Positions 54,291-62,523 of a stretch of 62,523 bases of DNA are shown here, one piece after another. The position numbers were made by a program, and so were the translations under genes. This stretch comes from an uncultured Sphingobacteriales bacterium (GTDB lineage: Bacteria > Bacteroidota > Bacteroidia > Chitinophagales > Chitinophagaceae): assembly GCA_946479435.1 (NCBI GenBank), contig CAMLFX010000003.1, forward strand, positions 1 through 62,523, in the 5' to 3' direction. The notes under the pieces are model-generated. The model was given only the letters and a program-made list of their open reading frames with translations, made no database searches and was not told where the DNA came from. Each line of letters begins with the position of its first letter. Position 1 is the stretch's first letter.

Positions 54291-55367
54291 ATGAAAAAGG
54301 CGTGGATATTAGCGGGCATAGCTGCCGGGATGGTAGGTCTGCATGCCTGCAAGAAGGAAGATAAAACTCCCCAACCGGAAGAGGTCTACAATCCGACGGC
54401 TAAATACATCACGGTTCCGGACTATGTGATCAATTATGTTGGGGAAATGCAGCACCCGTCAGATAACAAGCTGACGGAAGAAGGTGTAGCTCTGGGTCGT
54501 AAGCTTTTTTACGATAAAAGGCTTAGTAATGATGGCACGATGGCATGCGCTACCTGCCACAAACAGGAAAACGGCTTTGATGATTTCCGTCAATTCAGCC
54601 AGGGCACGAACGGTGCTTTTGGTAACCGCAATGCCATGCCGATTATCAATCTTGGCTGGGCCAAAGCTTTTTTCTGGGATGGAAGAAGGGAAACGATGGA
54701 GGCCCAGGCCCATGATCCCGTGACTAATCCTATAGAGATGGCCAATAATTGGCCGGAAGTGGTAACGCGTCTGCAAGCCGATGCAACTTACCCCTCACTG
54801 TTCTTTAAAGCCTTTGGTACGCGAACTATTGATAGCAATATGGTGGTTAAAGCTATTGCTCAATTCGAACGTACTATGGTATCATTCAATACCAAATTTG
54901 ATAAGTATTTCTATCTGAATGATGCCACGGCCTTGAACGATGCCGAGCAACGTGGATTGATGCTCTTTACCGGCGATGCTTTGTGTAATACCTGCCATAC
55001 GATGAATACGCTCTTTACCGACTATCAATTCAGGAATAATGGCTTGGATATTAATCCGGTTGATGATGGATTGATGAAGTTCTCGGGCAAAGCGGACGAT
55101 CGCGGCAAATTCAAAATGCCGGGTTTGCGCAATATCGCGCAGACCGCACCCTATATGCATGATGGCAGATTTGCAACGCTTGAGGATGTGGTCAATTTCT
55201 ATAGCAGCGGTGTAAAACAAAATAGCCCCAATATTGATGAGCATATGGTGCCGTTTGGAAATGGACTTAATTTAACGGCTCAGCAAAAATCCGATTTGAT
55301 CGCATTTTTGGAAACCCTGTCCGATCAGGAGTTTTTAACACGGCAGGACTTAAGTGAGCCCAAATAA
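54291..55367 (+). CDS. Di-heme cytochrome-c peroxidase (MauG/CcpA family) lipoprotein
   Basis: A 358-residue lipoprotein (lipidated Cys20 in GLHAC) with two c-type heme sites: CATCH at 86-90 and CNTCH at 232-236. Other family motifs are LGRKLFYDKRLSNDGTMAC around the first heme, and MHDGRFATLEDVVNFY near the end. The family reduces H2O2 or oxidises protein substrates in the periplasm. It lies next to the exported thioredoxin-like protein, suggesting a linked redox function. It is followed by a 12-bp hairpin. Confidence 0.92.
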   Translation: MKKAWILAGIAAGMVGLHACKKEDKTPQPEEVYNPTAKYITVPDYVINYVGEMQHPSDNKLTEEGVALGRKLFYDKRLSNDGTMACATCHKQENGFDDFRQFSQGTNGAFGNRNAMPIINLGWAKAFFWDGRRETMEAQAHDPVTNPIEMANNWPEVVTRLQADATYPSLFFKAFGTRTIDSNMVVKAIAQFERTMVSFNTKFDKYFYLNDATALNDAEQRGLMLFTGDALCNTCHTMNTLFTDYQFRNNGLDINPVDDGLMKFSGKADDRGKFKMPGLRNIAQTAPYMHDGRFATLEDVVNFYSSGVKQNSPNIDEHMVPFGNGLNLTAQQKSDLIAFLETLSDQEFLTRQDLSEPK

Positions 55368-55391
55368 TTGATATGTATAATTGAAGATTGT

Positions 55392-55432
55392 GCTGCTGGT
55401 TGGCTGAAGTATCACCAACCAGCAGCTTTCTG
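55392..55432 (+). terminator. Hairpin after the peroxidase gene
   Basis: A perfect 12-bp stem (GCTGCTGGTTGG and CCAACCAGCAGC) with an 11-base loop and a short T-rich tail. It may be a terminator or a processing site between the peroxidase and the regulator. Confidence 0.7.
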
Positions 55433-55446
55433 TAAAAAAATAGCAA

Positions 55447-56031
55447 TTGGGTAAGAAACTGTTTATCAAGAATATGGTGTGCGACCGCTGCAAGATGGTG
55501 GTTAAAACACGATTGGAAGAACTCAACCTGCACCCGCTTATGGTTGATTTAGGTGTTATAGAATTACAGGAAAGCGAGTTAAACCAGGATCAACTAACTG
55601 CCGCAAAGCAAAGCTTGGAAAATGTAGGCTTTGAATTATTGGAAGACCGCAAGGGCCAGATTGTTGAAGCAATTAAAACCACTATTATTGATTTGGTGCA
55701 TAAACCTAATGATGATGCCAAACTAAAATTAAGCGAACACCTCAGCAGGCAATTGAATTACGACTACCATTATTTGAGCACGTTATTCTCCGAAACCGAA
55801 AATATTACCATCGAACAATTTGCTATACGGCAAAAAATTGAACGCGTTAAAGAATTGCTGACCTATGGCGAATTGACTTTAAGTGAAATCGCTTATGAAA
55901 TAGGCTATAGCAGTGTGGCGGCATTAAGCGGACAGTTTAAAAAAGTTGTGAAACTCACGCCTTCAGATTGGAAAGCCGGTAATAGTACCCGAAAGCCATT
56001 AGACAAGGTTGGGAATAAAACAAAAATATAA
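55447..56031 (+). CDS. HMA-like/AraC-type transcriptional regulator
   Basis: A 194-residue protein. Residues 1-70 resemble a heavy-metal-associated domain with MVCDRCK (Cys12, Cys15) after a beta strand; the last 100 residues are an AraC-type helix-turn-helix pair (TIEQFAIRQKIERVKELL, then LSEIAYEIGYSSVAALSGQFKK). An in-frame stop lies just upstream, so translation must start at the TTG at 55447. It is the obvious candidate regulator of the downstream copper ATPase, with metal sensing by the Cys pair; that is inference. Confidence 0.82.
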   Translation: MGKKLFIKNMVCDRCKMVVKTRLEELNLHPLMVDLGVIELQESELNQDQLTAAKQSLENVGFELLEDRKGQIVEAIKTTIIDLVHKPNDDAKLKLSEHLSRQLNYDYHYLSTLFSETENITIEQFAIRQKIERVKELLTYGELTLSEIAYEIGYSSVAALSGQFKKVVKLTPSDWKAGNSTRKPLDKVGNKTKI

Positions 56032-56115
56032 AGGAACTAATCTTATAATTCTTTATCAAAATCATATAACAACCGTCATTTAGTATCGTCCGAGCTTTGC
56101 ATTAAATGTAAGGCT

Positions 56116-58536
56116 ATGAGCGATCCAATTATTCTACCTCTTGTCGATGTCGAAAGCGAGCATTGCGCACTGATTGTTGACAAGGGTTTAAGTAAAATTC
56201 CCGGTATAAAAAGCCATAAGGTCGAGTTGAATAATCACCGTGCGATATTGGAAGCGGAAGATCCTGCCGGGGTCATTCCCCAGGCCGTTGCGGCCATCCG
56301 CGATCTTGGTTATGGCGTGGATACATTAAAGAAAATATTTCCGGTGACGGGTATGAGTTGCGCCTCCTGTGCGGGAAGCGTTGAAAGCATGTTGAAAGCG
56401 CAGTCAGGAGTATTAAATGCCGGTGTCAACTATGCCAACAGTACTGCAAGCGTGGAATATGTCCCAACAATCATTCATGCAGAAGATTTAAAAAAAACCA
56501 TTCAGTCCATTGGGTACGATCTGGTCATTGATGAAAGTGACGAGGCAGCGGAAAGTCTGGAAAATCTTCAAGCCGCACACGCGAAAGCTTTGCGAAACCG
56601 AACTATTCTTTCACTTGTTTTCTCAGTGCCGCTGGTTATCATCGGTATGCTTTTTATGAACATGCCCTACGCCAATTATATTATGTGGGGCTTGGCAACG
56701 CCTGTGGTATTGGTGTTTGGTCGGCAGTTTTTTGTCAGTGCATGGAAGCAGGCGAAACACCGTTCTGCAAATATGGATACGCTGGTAGCAATGAGTACGG
56801 GAATTGCTTATCTGTTTTCAGTCTTCAATACCCTCTATCCGCAGTTCTGGCATAAGCGCGGCCTGCATGCCCATGTGTACTTTGAAGCCGCTGCGGTGGT
56901 GATTGCGTTTATCCTGCTTGGCAAGATGCTTGAGGAACGAGCTAAAAGCAACACATCCTCTGCTATAAAAAAACTTATTGGCTTGCAGCCTAAAACAGTA
57001 ATCATAATTCATCATGGCGGGCACCAGATGGAAATTCCCGTATCGCAGGTTAAGATTGGCGATATGCTACTGGCGAAACCGGGAGAAAAAATTGCGGTAG
57101 ATGGGGTGGTGGGTTCTGGTAGTTCTTTTGTTGACGAAAGCATGTTGACGGGTGAACCGATTGCTGTAAGAAAAGAAGCAGGTGCCAAAGTGTTTTCCGG
57201 CACAATCAATCAAAAAGGTAGTTTGCAGTTCAAGGCAGAAAAAGTTGGCAGCGATACGGTGCTGGCGCATATCATCAAGGCAGTTCAGGAGGCCCAGGGC
57301 AGCAAGGCGCCGGTGCAAAAACTGGTCGATAAAATCGCCGGAATTTTTGTGCCGGTTGTGATTGGAATTTCAATTCTTAGTTTGATTGTCTGGGCAGTTT
57401 TTGGTGGCGCTAATGGTTTTACTCAAGGACTGCTTGCGATGGTAACAGTTCTTGTAATAGCTTGCCCTTGTGCTTTGGGGCTGGCAACACCTACCGCGAT
57501 TATGGTAGGTGTAGGCAAGGGTGCCGAAAATGGTATTTTGATTAAAGATGCTGAAAGCTTAGAGCGCGCTTATAAGCTCGACAGTATTATTCTGGATAAG
57601 ACCGGTACTATTACCGAAGGCAAGCCCCAGGTAACAGGCATCGCATGGAAGGAAGGTTCGGAGGCCAATACACTATCAGCTATCCTTTATAGTCTGGAAG
57701 CGCAATCTGAACATCCTTTAGCAGAAGCTGTGACACACTATTTTGAAAACAATAATATCTCAAAAGTCGAGATCGATCATTTTGACAGTATGACCGGCAA
57801 AGGCGTATCGGGAATCCATCGCGGCAATCATTATCTTGTTGGTACCCAAAAGGCCATGGAGGAACAAGGCGTCACTATCAGTGCCGCCTTGCAACAAAAA
57901 GCCGATGCCTGGCTCAAGGATGCTGCAACGGTAATATGGTTTACAGACCATACCCAGGCGTTGGCTGCCATAGCAATAGCGGACAAGATCAAGGACAGTT
58001 CAGCAGAAGCGATAAGGCGTTTGCAAGCCATCGGCATTACACCTTATATGCTCACCGGCGATAACCCGCAAACCGCCCAGGCAGTCGCGGCAAAAGTTGG
58101 CATTGCGCAATACAAAGCCGAAACGCTGCCTGAAGACAAAGCCGCTTTCATTAAAACACTGCAAAGCCAGGGTCATGTTGTTGCCATGGTTGGCGACGGC
58201 ATTAATGACAGCCAGGCATTGGCGCAAGCTGATATCAGCATTGCCATGGGTAAAGGCACTGATATTGCCATGGATGTTGCCAGGATGACCCTGATCTCTT
58301 CAGATCTGATGAGTATACCCAAAGCAATCTCGTTATCACGTCAAACTGTGCGGGTCATTAAACAAAACCTGTTCTGGGCGTTCATTTACAATGTGATAGG
58401 CATTCCGATCGCCGCCGGCTTGCTTTATCCTGTGAACGGTTTTTTGCTTAACCCAATGCTTGCAGGAGCAGCAATGGCTCTTAGCTCAGTAAGTGTGGTA
58501 ACTAATAGCTTACGCCTCAAATGGGGTAAACTATAA
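56116..58536 (+). CDS. copA: Copper-exporting P1B-type ATPase
   Basis: An 806-residue pump. Residues 1-70 are a degenerate first HMA domain with Ser14 and Cys17 where a Cys pair is expected; residues 75-140 are a second, intact HMA (GMSCASC, Cys82 and Cys85). Then eight membrane helices, the actuator TGEP loop (LTGEPIAV), the metal-binding CPC (IACPCALG), phosphorylation site DKTGT and the GDGIND hinge. The SVVTNSLRL end is typical of CopA. It exports Cu(I) from the cytoplasm. Only one functional N-terminal metal site. Confidence 0.96.
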   Translation: MSDPIILPLVDVESEHCALIVDKGLSKIPGIKSHKVELNNHRAILEAEDPAGVIPQAVAAIRDLGYGVDTLKKIFPVTGMSCASCAGSVESMLKAQSGVLNAGVNYANSTASVEYVPTIIHAEDLKKTIQSIGYDLVIDESDEAAESLENLQAAHAKALRNRTILSLVFSVPLVIIGMLFMNMPYANYIMWGLATPVVLVFGRQFFVSAWKQAKHRSANMDTLVAMSTGIAYLFSVFNTLYPQFWHKRGLHAHVYFEAAAVVIAFILLGKMLEERAKSNTSSAIKKLIGLQPKTVIIIHHGGHQMEIPVSQVKIGDMLLAKPGEKIAVDGVVGSGSSFVDESMLTGEPIAVRKEAGAKVFSGTINQKGSLQFKAEKVGSDTVLAHIIKAVQEAQGSKAPVQKLVDKIAGIFVPVVIGISILSLIVWAVFGGANGFTQGLLAMVTVLVIACPCALGLATPTAIMVGVGKGAENGILIKDAESLERAYKLDSIILDKTGTITEGKPQVTGIAWKEGSEANTLSAILYSLEAQSEHPLAEAVTHYFENNNISKVEIDHFDSMTGKGVSGIHRGNHYLVGTQKAMEEQGVTISAALQQKADAWLKDAATVIWFTDHTQALAAIAIADKIKDSSAEAIRRLQAIGITPYMLTGDNPQTAQAVAAKVGIAQYKAETLPEDKAAFIKTLQSQGHVVAMVGDGINDSQALAQADISIAMGKGTDIAMDVARMTLISSDLMSIPKAISLSRQTVRVIKQNLFWAFIYNVIGIPIAAGLLYPVNGFLLNPMLAGAAMALSSVSVVTNSLRLKWGKL

Positions 58537-58596
58537 CACCGTAAATATCTGTTGAAATTTTATGGCAATAAATAATCAAATTAACAAATTTTAAAA

Positions 58597-58809
58597 ATGA
58601 AAAAACTGAAATTTAAAACCAATATCAATTGTAGCGGATGCGTGAAAGCAGTAACACCGCATTTGGATAAAGAACAAGGGATAAAAAATTGGCAGGTCGA
58701 TACGGACGATCCGGCAAAAACCCTCACAGTAGAGACGGAAGGACTTGATGCCGATGCCGTGATTGACATGGTAGAAAAAGCCGGGTTTAAAGCCGAAGAA
58801 ATACATTGA
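58597..58809 (+). CDS. CopZ-like copper chaperone
   Basis: A 70-residue single HMA domain with the Cys pair in NCSGC (Cys12, Cys15), the ferredoxin-like beta-alpha-beta fold and a final KAGFKAEEI segment. Such proteins carry Cu(I) to CopA. The Met that usually precedes the Cys pair is replaced by Ile, as INCSGC. It lies 60 bases after copA. Confidence 0.85.
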   Translation: MKKLKFKTNINCSGCVKAVTPHLDKEQGIKNWQVDTDDPAKTLTVETEGLDADAVIDMVEKAGFKAEEIH

Positions 58810-58992
58810 ACATTTACATCAATTTATTTCAACCCAAACCCACTTTGATATAGGATATCGTCGCCAGCTTTACAATCAGAGAATCCGCCCGCACTGATGG
58901 TTTTTTAATTCAATTTGAGCATGTTCTCTTAATGCTATTAAGTAATTCCTCAACCGCTTGCCTTATTGAGAATGATTTTGGTAAGAAATGAT

Positions 58993-61704
58993 ATGAAAAG
59001 AAATACAATGAAAATCTATTTACGGCTTATATCCTTGGTTTTTGTGCTAATGCCCGTTATCGCAATGGCACAGGGCAGCAAAACTATTTATACTTGCCCC
59101 ATGCACCCTGAAGTGCAACAAGCCTCGCCGGGGAAATGCCCAAAATGCGACATGGACCTGGTAAAAAAAACTGTAAAAGTGAAAGCGCCGGCAACTGCAC
59201 CGAAACTGAAAACTAATGCTCAGCCAAAGCCGGTAACCAAACCTAAAGCAATAATGCCGGCCGATCCGCATGCGGGCCATAAGATGATACCGGCAACCAA
59301 AGAGGATAATGCAGGAAAGCAGACTGCCACAGATGAAAATCGTGTACATTACCTGCCTGCGCCTGAAGCCGTTGGTGTCATCAAGGCTCCATCTCCGCGC
59401 GTTGTCCGTTATGATCTCTACGTCCGCGATACCATGGTGCCCAAGATCAGTGGCAAAGGCATGCGACATTCTATTGCCATCAATGGCTCTATTCCGGCTC
59501 CAACGCTGTTTTTTAATGAAGGCGATACGGCAGAGATTTGGGTGCATAATGAGATGCACCATGAAACCTCCATTCACTGGCATGGATTGCTTTTGCCGAA
59601 TACCGAGGACGGTGTTCCCTATCTGACAACAGCGCCGATAAAACCTCATATGTCACATCGGTTTCACTTTCCAATCGTACAAAGCGGCACATTCTGGTAT
59701 CATTCTCATACTATGAACCAGGAGCAAGATGGGATGTATGGCATTTTTATCATCAATAAACGTGAGGAACCGGCTTATAAGCAGTTACCTATTATCCTTA
59801 CTGATTGGTCTGATTATCAAGGCGATGAGATTGAACGCAGCTTGCACAACCAGACGGATTGGTTCGCGATTAAAAAAGGGTCGGTGCAAAGCTACGCCGA
59901 GGCGGTAGCTGCCGGGCATTTCAAAACCAAAATACAGAATGAATGGAAACGAATGCTGGCAATGGATGTTAGCGATGTATATTACGACCGCTTTTATGTA
60001 AATGGGAAAGCAGGCAACGAACAACCGCAGTATAATGCTGGCGACCAAATCAGGTTACGGGTCGTCAACGGCAGTTCGTCAACCTATTTTTGGTTGACCT
60101 GGGCCGGCGGTAAAATGACGGTAGTGGCTAATGATGGTGCGGATGTAGAACCCATAGAAGTTGACCGCTTGATAGTAGGCGTTGCTGAAACCTATGATGT
60201 GCTGGTCACCATTCCTGATAACGGGCACAGTTATGAGTTGCTTGCCACCTCTGAAGACCGCACCAAGAGCGCTTCCCTCTGGCTGGGTAGTGGTACAAAA
60301 GTAGTGGCACCCCACCTGCCCAGGTTAAAATATTTTGAGGGTATGAAGATGATGAATGCCATGATGAACATGAATGGCAATATGAAGGCTATGGGAGGTA
60401 TGAAAATGACCAATCAGGTCATGGATATGAATACGGTGATGTATCCGGAGATCACAGGTGGTGGCGATGATAGATACAGCAATATAGTCGGCCAAAGTGA
60501 TAGCACAGAGGAAGAAAACGAAACTGAAAGATTCGATCCGCATTCAGGGCATTCAGGGCACAACATGCAAAATATGGCTATGAATGAAGATACCGGTAGC
60601 GTAGGGCACGCAGCAATGGAACATGGGAAATATGCCGGCGGCAAGTGGCAGGATATGAATAGCGGGCCCGATGGCATCAAGACGCTTAACTATGGTATGT
60701 TGAAAGCTCCTGAAAAGACAACTTTGCCGAACTGGCCGACAAGGACTATCCATTTTGAATTGACTGGCAATATGAACCGCTATGTGTGGACTGTGGATGG
60801 TAAAACAGTTTCTGAAACCGATTTCATCAAGATACGCAAAGGTGAAAATATCCGCATGGTCATCATCAACAATACCATGATGCGCCACCCGATGCACTTG
60901 CACGGGCATTATTTCCGCGTGCTTAATGAGAATGGCGAATACTCACCGTTAAAGAATGTACTTGATATAATGCCAATGGAAACCGATACAATCGAGTTTG
61001 CCGCAACCGAGAGCGGCGACTGGTTTTTCCACTGCCATATTCTCTATCACATGATGAGCGGCATGGGCCGCATATTCTCGTATATGGATTCACCGCCAAA
61101 TCCACAGCTCCCCGATCCTAAATATGCGCTTCGGAAGCTGTTTCATGATGATCGTAAATTTTACCTGAAAGCGAATATTGGCCTTGAAACCAACGGTAGT
61201 GACGGTGAAATTCAGTATGCCAACACAAGATGGATTGCAGCAACCGAGTGGCGATTAGGCATTAAACCTGAATATGGTTATGAAAGCGAAACTTATGTTG
61301 GCCGTTACTTAGGCAAAATGCAATGGTGGCTGCCTTTTGTTGGTTTTGATTACCACTATAACAGCAGGGCTAAGAAGCCCGGTGATACCGGCTATAAGGA
61401 AGAAGACAATTTGTTGGGGCAGGAAAGCAATCAGGCCAACCGCAAAACAGTAATGGCTGGTATTCGTTATACTATGCCCATGCTTGTAATAGCTGAGGCC
61501 CGTATAGATGGGTTGGGGAAACTCCGTTTTCAATTACAGCGAGAGGATATTCCCGTAACCAGCCGCCTGCGTCTTAATCTCATGGCAAACACTGACAAGG
61601 AGTATATGGTTGGCTTTCGTTATGTAGTTGGCAAATACTGGTCTCTGTCAACGCACTATGATAGCGATATGGGGATAGGTGCTGGCTTGACAATAACTTA
61701 TTAG
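58993..61704 (+). CDS. Multicopper oxidase with HMBD and CopB-like barrel segment
   Basis: About 903 residues (start at 58993; an ATG at 59008 is equally possible and starts directly at the signal peptide). Order: signal peptide; a YTCPMHPEV/GKCPKCDMDL heavy-metal-binding domain; a multicopper oxidase with HWHGLLLPN, WYHSH, HPMHLHGHYF and HCHILYHMMSGM, which bind the T1, T2 and T3 copper atoms; a Met-rich insert (for example MMNAMMNMNG) and a His/Met-rich loop; then a 190-residue beta-rich C-terminus ending TITY, similar to the CopB/PcoB outer-membrane protein. It is a CopA-CopB style fusion that oxidises and binds copper in the envelope. Confidence 0.9.
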   Translation: MKRNTMKIYLRLISLVFVLMPVIAMAQGSKTIYTCPMHPEVQQASPGKCPKCDMDLVKKTVKVKAPATAPKLKTNAQPKPVTKPKAIMPADPHAGHKMIPATKEDNAGKQTATDENRVHYLPAPEAVGVIKAPSPRVVRYDLYVRDTMVPKISGKGMRHSIAINGSIPAPTLFFNEGDTAEIWVHNEMHHETSIHWHGLLLPNTEDGVPYLTTAPIKPHMSHRFHFPIVQSGTFWYHSHTMNQEQDGMYGIFIINKREEPAYKQLPIILTDWSDYQGDEIERSLHNQTDWFAIKKGSVQSYAEAVAAGHFKTKIQNEWKRMLAMDVSDVYYDRFYVNGKAGNEQPQYNAGDQIRLRVVNGSSSTYFWLTWAGGKMTVVANDGADVEPIEVDRLIVGVAETYDVLVTIPDNGHSYELLATSEDRTKSASLWLGSGTKVVAPHLPRLKYFEGMKMMNAMMNMNGNMKAMGGMKMTNQVMDMNTVMYPEITGGGDDRYSNIVGQSDSTEEENETERFDPHSGHSGHNMQNMAMNEDTGSVGHAAMEHGKYAGGKWQDMNSGPDGIKTLNYGMLKAPEKTTLPNWPTRTIHFELTGNMNRYVWTVDGKTVSETDFIKIRKGENIRMVIINNTMMRHPMHLHGHYFRVLNENGEYSPLKNVLDIMPMETDTIEFAATESGDWFFHCHILYHMMSGMGRIFSYMDSPPNPQLPDPKYALRKLFHDDRKFYLKANIGLETNGSDGEIQYANTRWIAATEWRLGIKPEYGYESETYVGRYLGKMQWWLPFVGFDYHYNSRAKKPGDTGYKEEDNLLGQESNQANRKTVMAGIRYTMPMLVIAEARIDGLGKLRFQLQREDIPVTSRLRLNLMANTDKEYMVGFRYVVGKYWSLSTHYDSDMGIGAGLTITY

Positions 61705-61901
61705 CAATAAGTTTGTTTTTGTCACTGCAAAAGTGGGAGTTAATAGCCAGTAGCCAATTTGTATTCGATTCTCGCTTTGTTGCTTATCTCATAAATGGAA
61801 AATGGAAACTGTTATGGTATAAATTCACAAAACTGTATCTGTTGTGTTAGTCTAATTTATCACATTTTTGTCGTAAGAATTAAACCTGTAATGCGCAGTT
61901 T

Positions 61902-62432
61902 ATGACAAGAGATGAATTGATCCATATGCTTATCGCAAACCACAACCTTTGCACGGAATTTATTTGTTGTTTGCAGGATGAGCAATTCATGTATACTAAA
62001 AATGGTAAATGGTCTGCAGGGCAACAACTGGCACACCTTATCCTTTGCCTTAAGCCTATCAGCCAGGCACTAAGCTCACCAGCCTTCATACAGGAAAAGT
62101 TCGGGGTAATAAACCGCCCATCTATGAGTTATGATCAGGTGATAATCTTCTACAAGGAAGGGTTGCAAATGGGTGGCAAGGCTCCTGATAAGTTCTTACC
62201 GGCAATTACTGAAACAAGTCAGCGTCAAACGCTTAGGCACGAATTGAGCGAAACATTGTCAATGATACAGGCTCAGCTGCATAATTATAGCGATGATGAA
62301 TTGGATTCATTAGCATTACCGCATCCGTTTTTAGGTTTACTTTCTATTCGTGAACTTTTATACCTGATGTCATACCATCCACTTCATCATTTGGATCAGG
62401 TAAAGGCAAATGTAAACGGTGCTATTAATTAA
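61902..62432 (+). CDS. DinB-family protein
   Basis: A 176-residue four-helix bundle of the DinB/YfiT family. The metal ligands probably include His46 (QLAHLIL) and the paired His residues near the end (SYHPLHHLDQV). DinB-like proteins are putative metal-dependent hydrolases or thiol transferases; the activity is unknown. It is followed 18 bases later by the start of another DinB-like gene. Confidence 0.85.
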   Translation: MTRDELIHMLIANHNLCTEFICCLQDEQFMYTKNGKWSAGQQLAHLILCLKPISQALSSPAFIQEKFGVINRPSMSYDQVIIFYKEGLQMGGKAPDKFLPAITETSQRQTLRHELSETLSMIQAQLHNYSDDELDSLALPHPFLGLLSIRELLYLMSYHPLHHLDQVKANVNGAIN

Positions 62433-62450
62433 TGTAATTCCCAATTTATT

Positions 62451-62523
62451 ATGGAAACAATAAAGTGGTTCGATCGTCAATTTTCTTTCAACCATACACC
62501 TGATGAATATCCTGAAATATTGG
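62451..62523 (+). CDS. Start of a second DinB-like gene (cut by window end)
   Basis: An ATG followed by an open frame of 24 codons to the window end, METIKWFDRQFSFN and onward, which recalls the N-terminus of DinB-superfamily proteins of Bacteroidota. Its spacing of 18 bases after the first DinB gene suggests an operon. The remainder is outside the window. Confidence 0.5.
   Translation, partial: METIKWFDRQFSFNHTPDEYPEIL

Overview
The window looks like a chromosomal segment of a Bacteroidota bacterium, most likely from the Chitinophagaceae or a close relative; this placement is inference from gene content. The signs are a C-terminal type IX secretion (T9SS) sorting domain, a fused alpha/beta 2-oxoacid dehydrogenase E1, a serine-palmitoyltransferase-like enzyme as used for sphingolipids or sulfonolipids, several TAnnTTTG-type -7 promoter boxes, weak Shine-Dalgarno signals, and many DUF families typical of this phylum. 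No insertion sequence, integrase, CRISPR array or rRNA gene was seen.

Left part (1-7.5 kb): a compact minus-strand run of small membrane proteins (TM2, DUF2752, DUF4870-like) ending in an M48 metallopeptidase; a small multidrug/EamA-like transporter; a fasciclin lipoprotein; the pseudouridine synthase RluF; two convergent glycosyltransferases; and a DUF922 putative protease. At 7.5-14.8 kb sits a signalling cassette. It holds a stand-alone receiver, a ThiF/E1-nitroreductase fusion (Rv1355c-like), a GNAT-fold acyltransferase, a 7TM sensor histidine kinase, a receiver-kinase hybrid and another stand-alone receiver. It reads like a small-molecule biosynthesis and sensing module and is my first choice for an undescribed system.

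Middle part (14.8-41.6 kb): mostly housekeeping genes. They are a saccharopine-dehydrogenase-like protein, a thioesterase, gyrA, a TPR protein, the fused E1, EamA transporter, arginine-decarboxylase-like enzyme, Hsp20, an RmlD-like reductase, an AONS/SPT-family acyltransferase, a PafA-like phosphatase, an NlpC/P60 lipoprotein, initiator tRNA, era, a D-cysteine desulfhydrase/ACC-deaminase-like enzyme, Glt-type symporter, DedA, MFS, BrkB/YihY, DUF72 and an Fpg/Nei glycosylase. Many are separated by clear bidirectional hairpin terminators.

Right part (41.7-62.5 kb): accessory in character. A four-gene operon (thioredoxin, ApbE, DUF4266, DUF3570) is preceded by phased AATATT repeats and looks like an envelope redox or flavinylation system. 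It is followed by a rifamycin phosphotransferase (rph), a Na/Pi cotransporter, small membrane proteins and an MlaEFD lipid transporter. A copper block comes next: a Cys-rich secreted protein, a T9SS-exported thioredoxin-like protein, a di-heme peroxidase, an HMA-like/AraC regulator, a CopA-type P1B ATPase, a CopZ-like chaperone, and a multicopper oxidase with a CopB-like C-terminal barrel segment. The window closes with one complete DinB-family gene and the start of a second.
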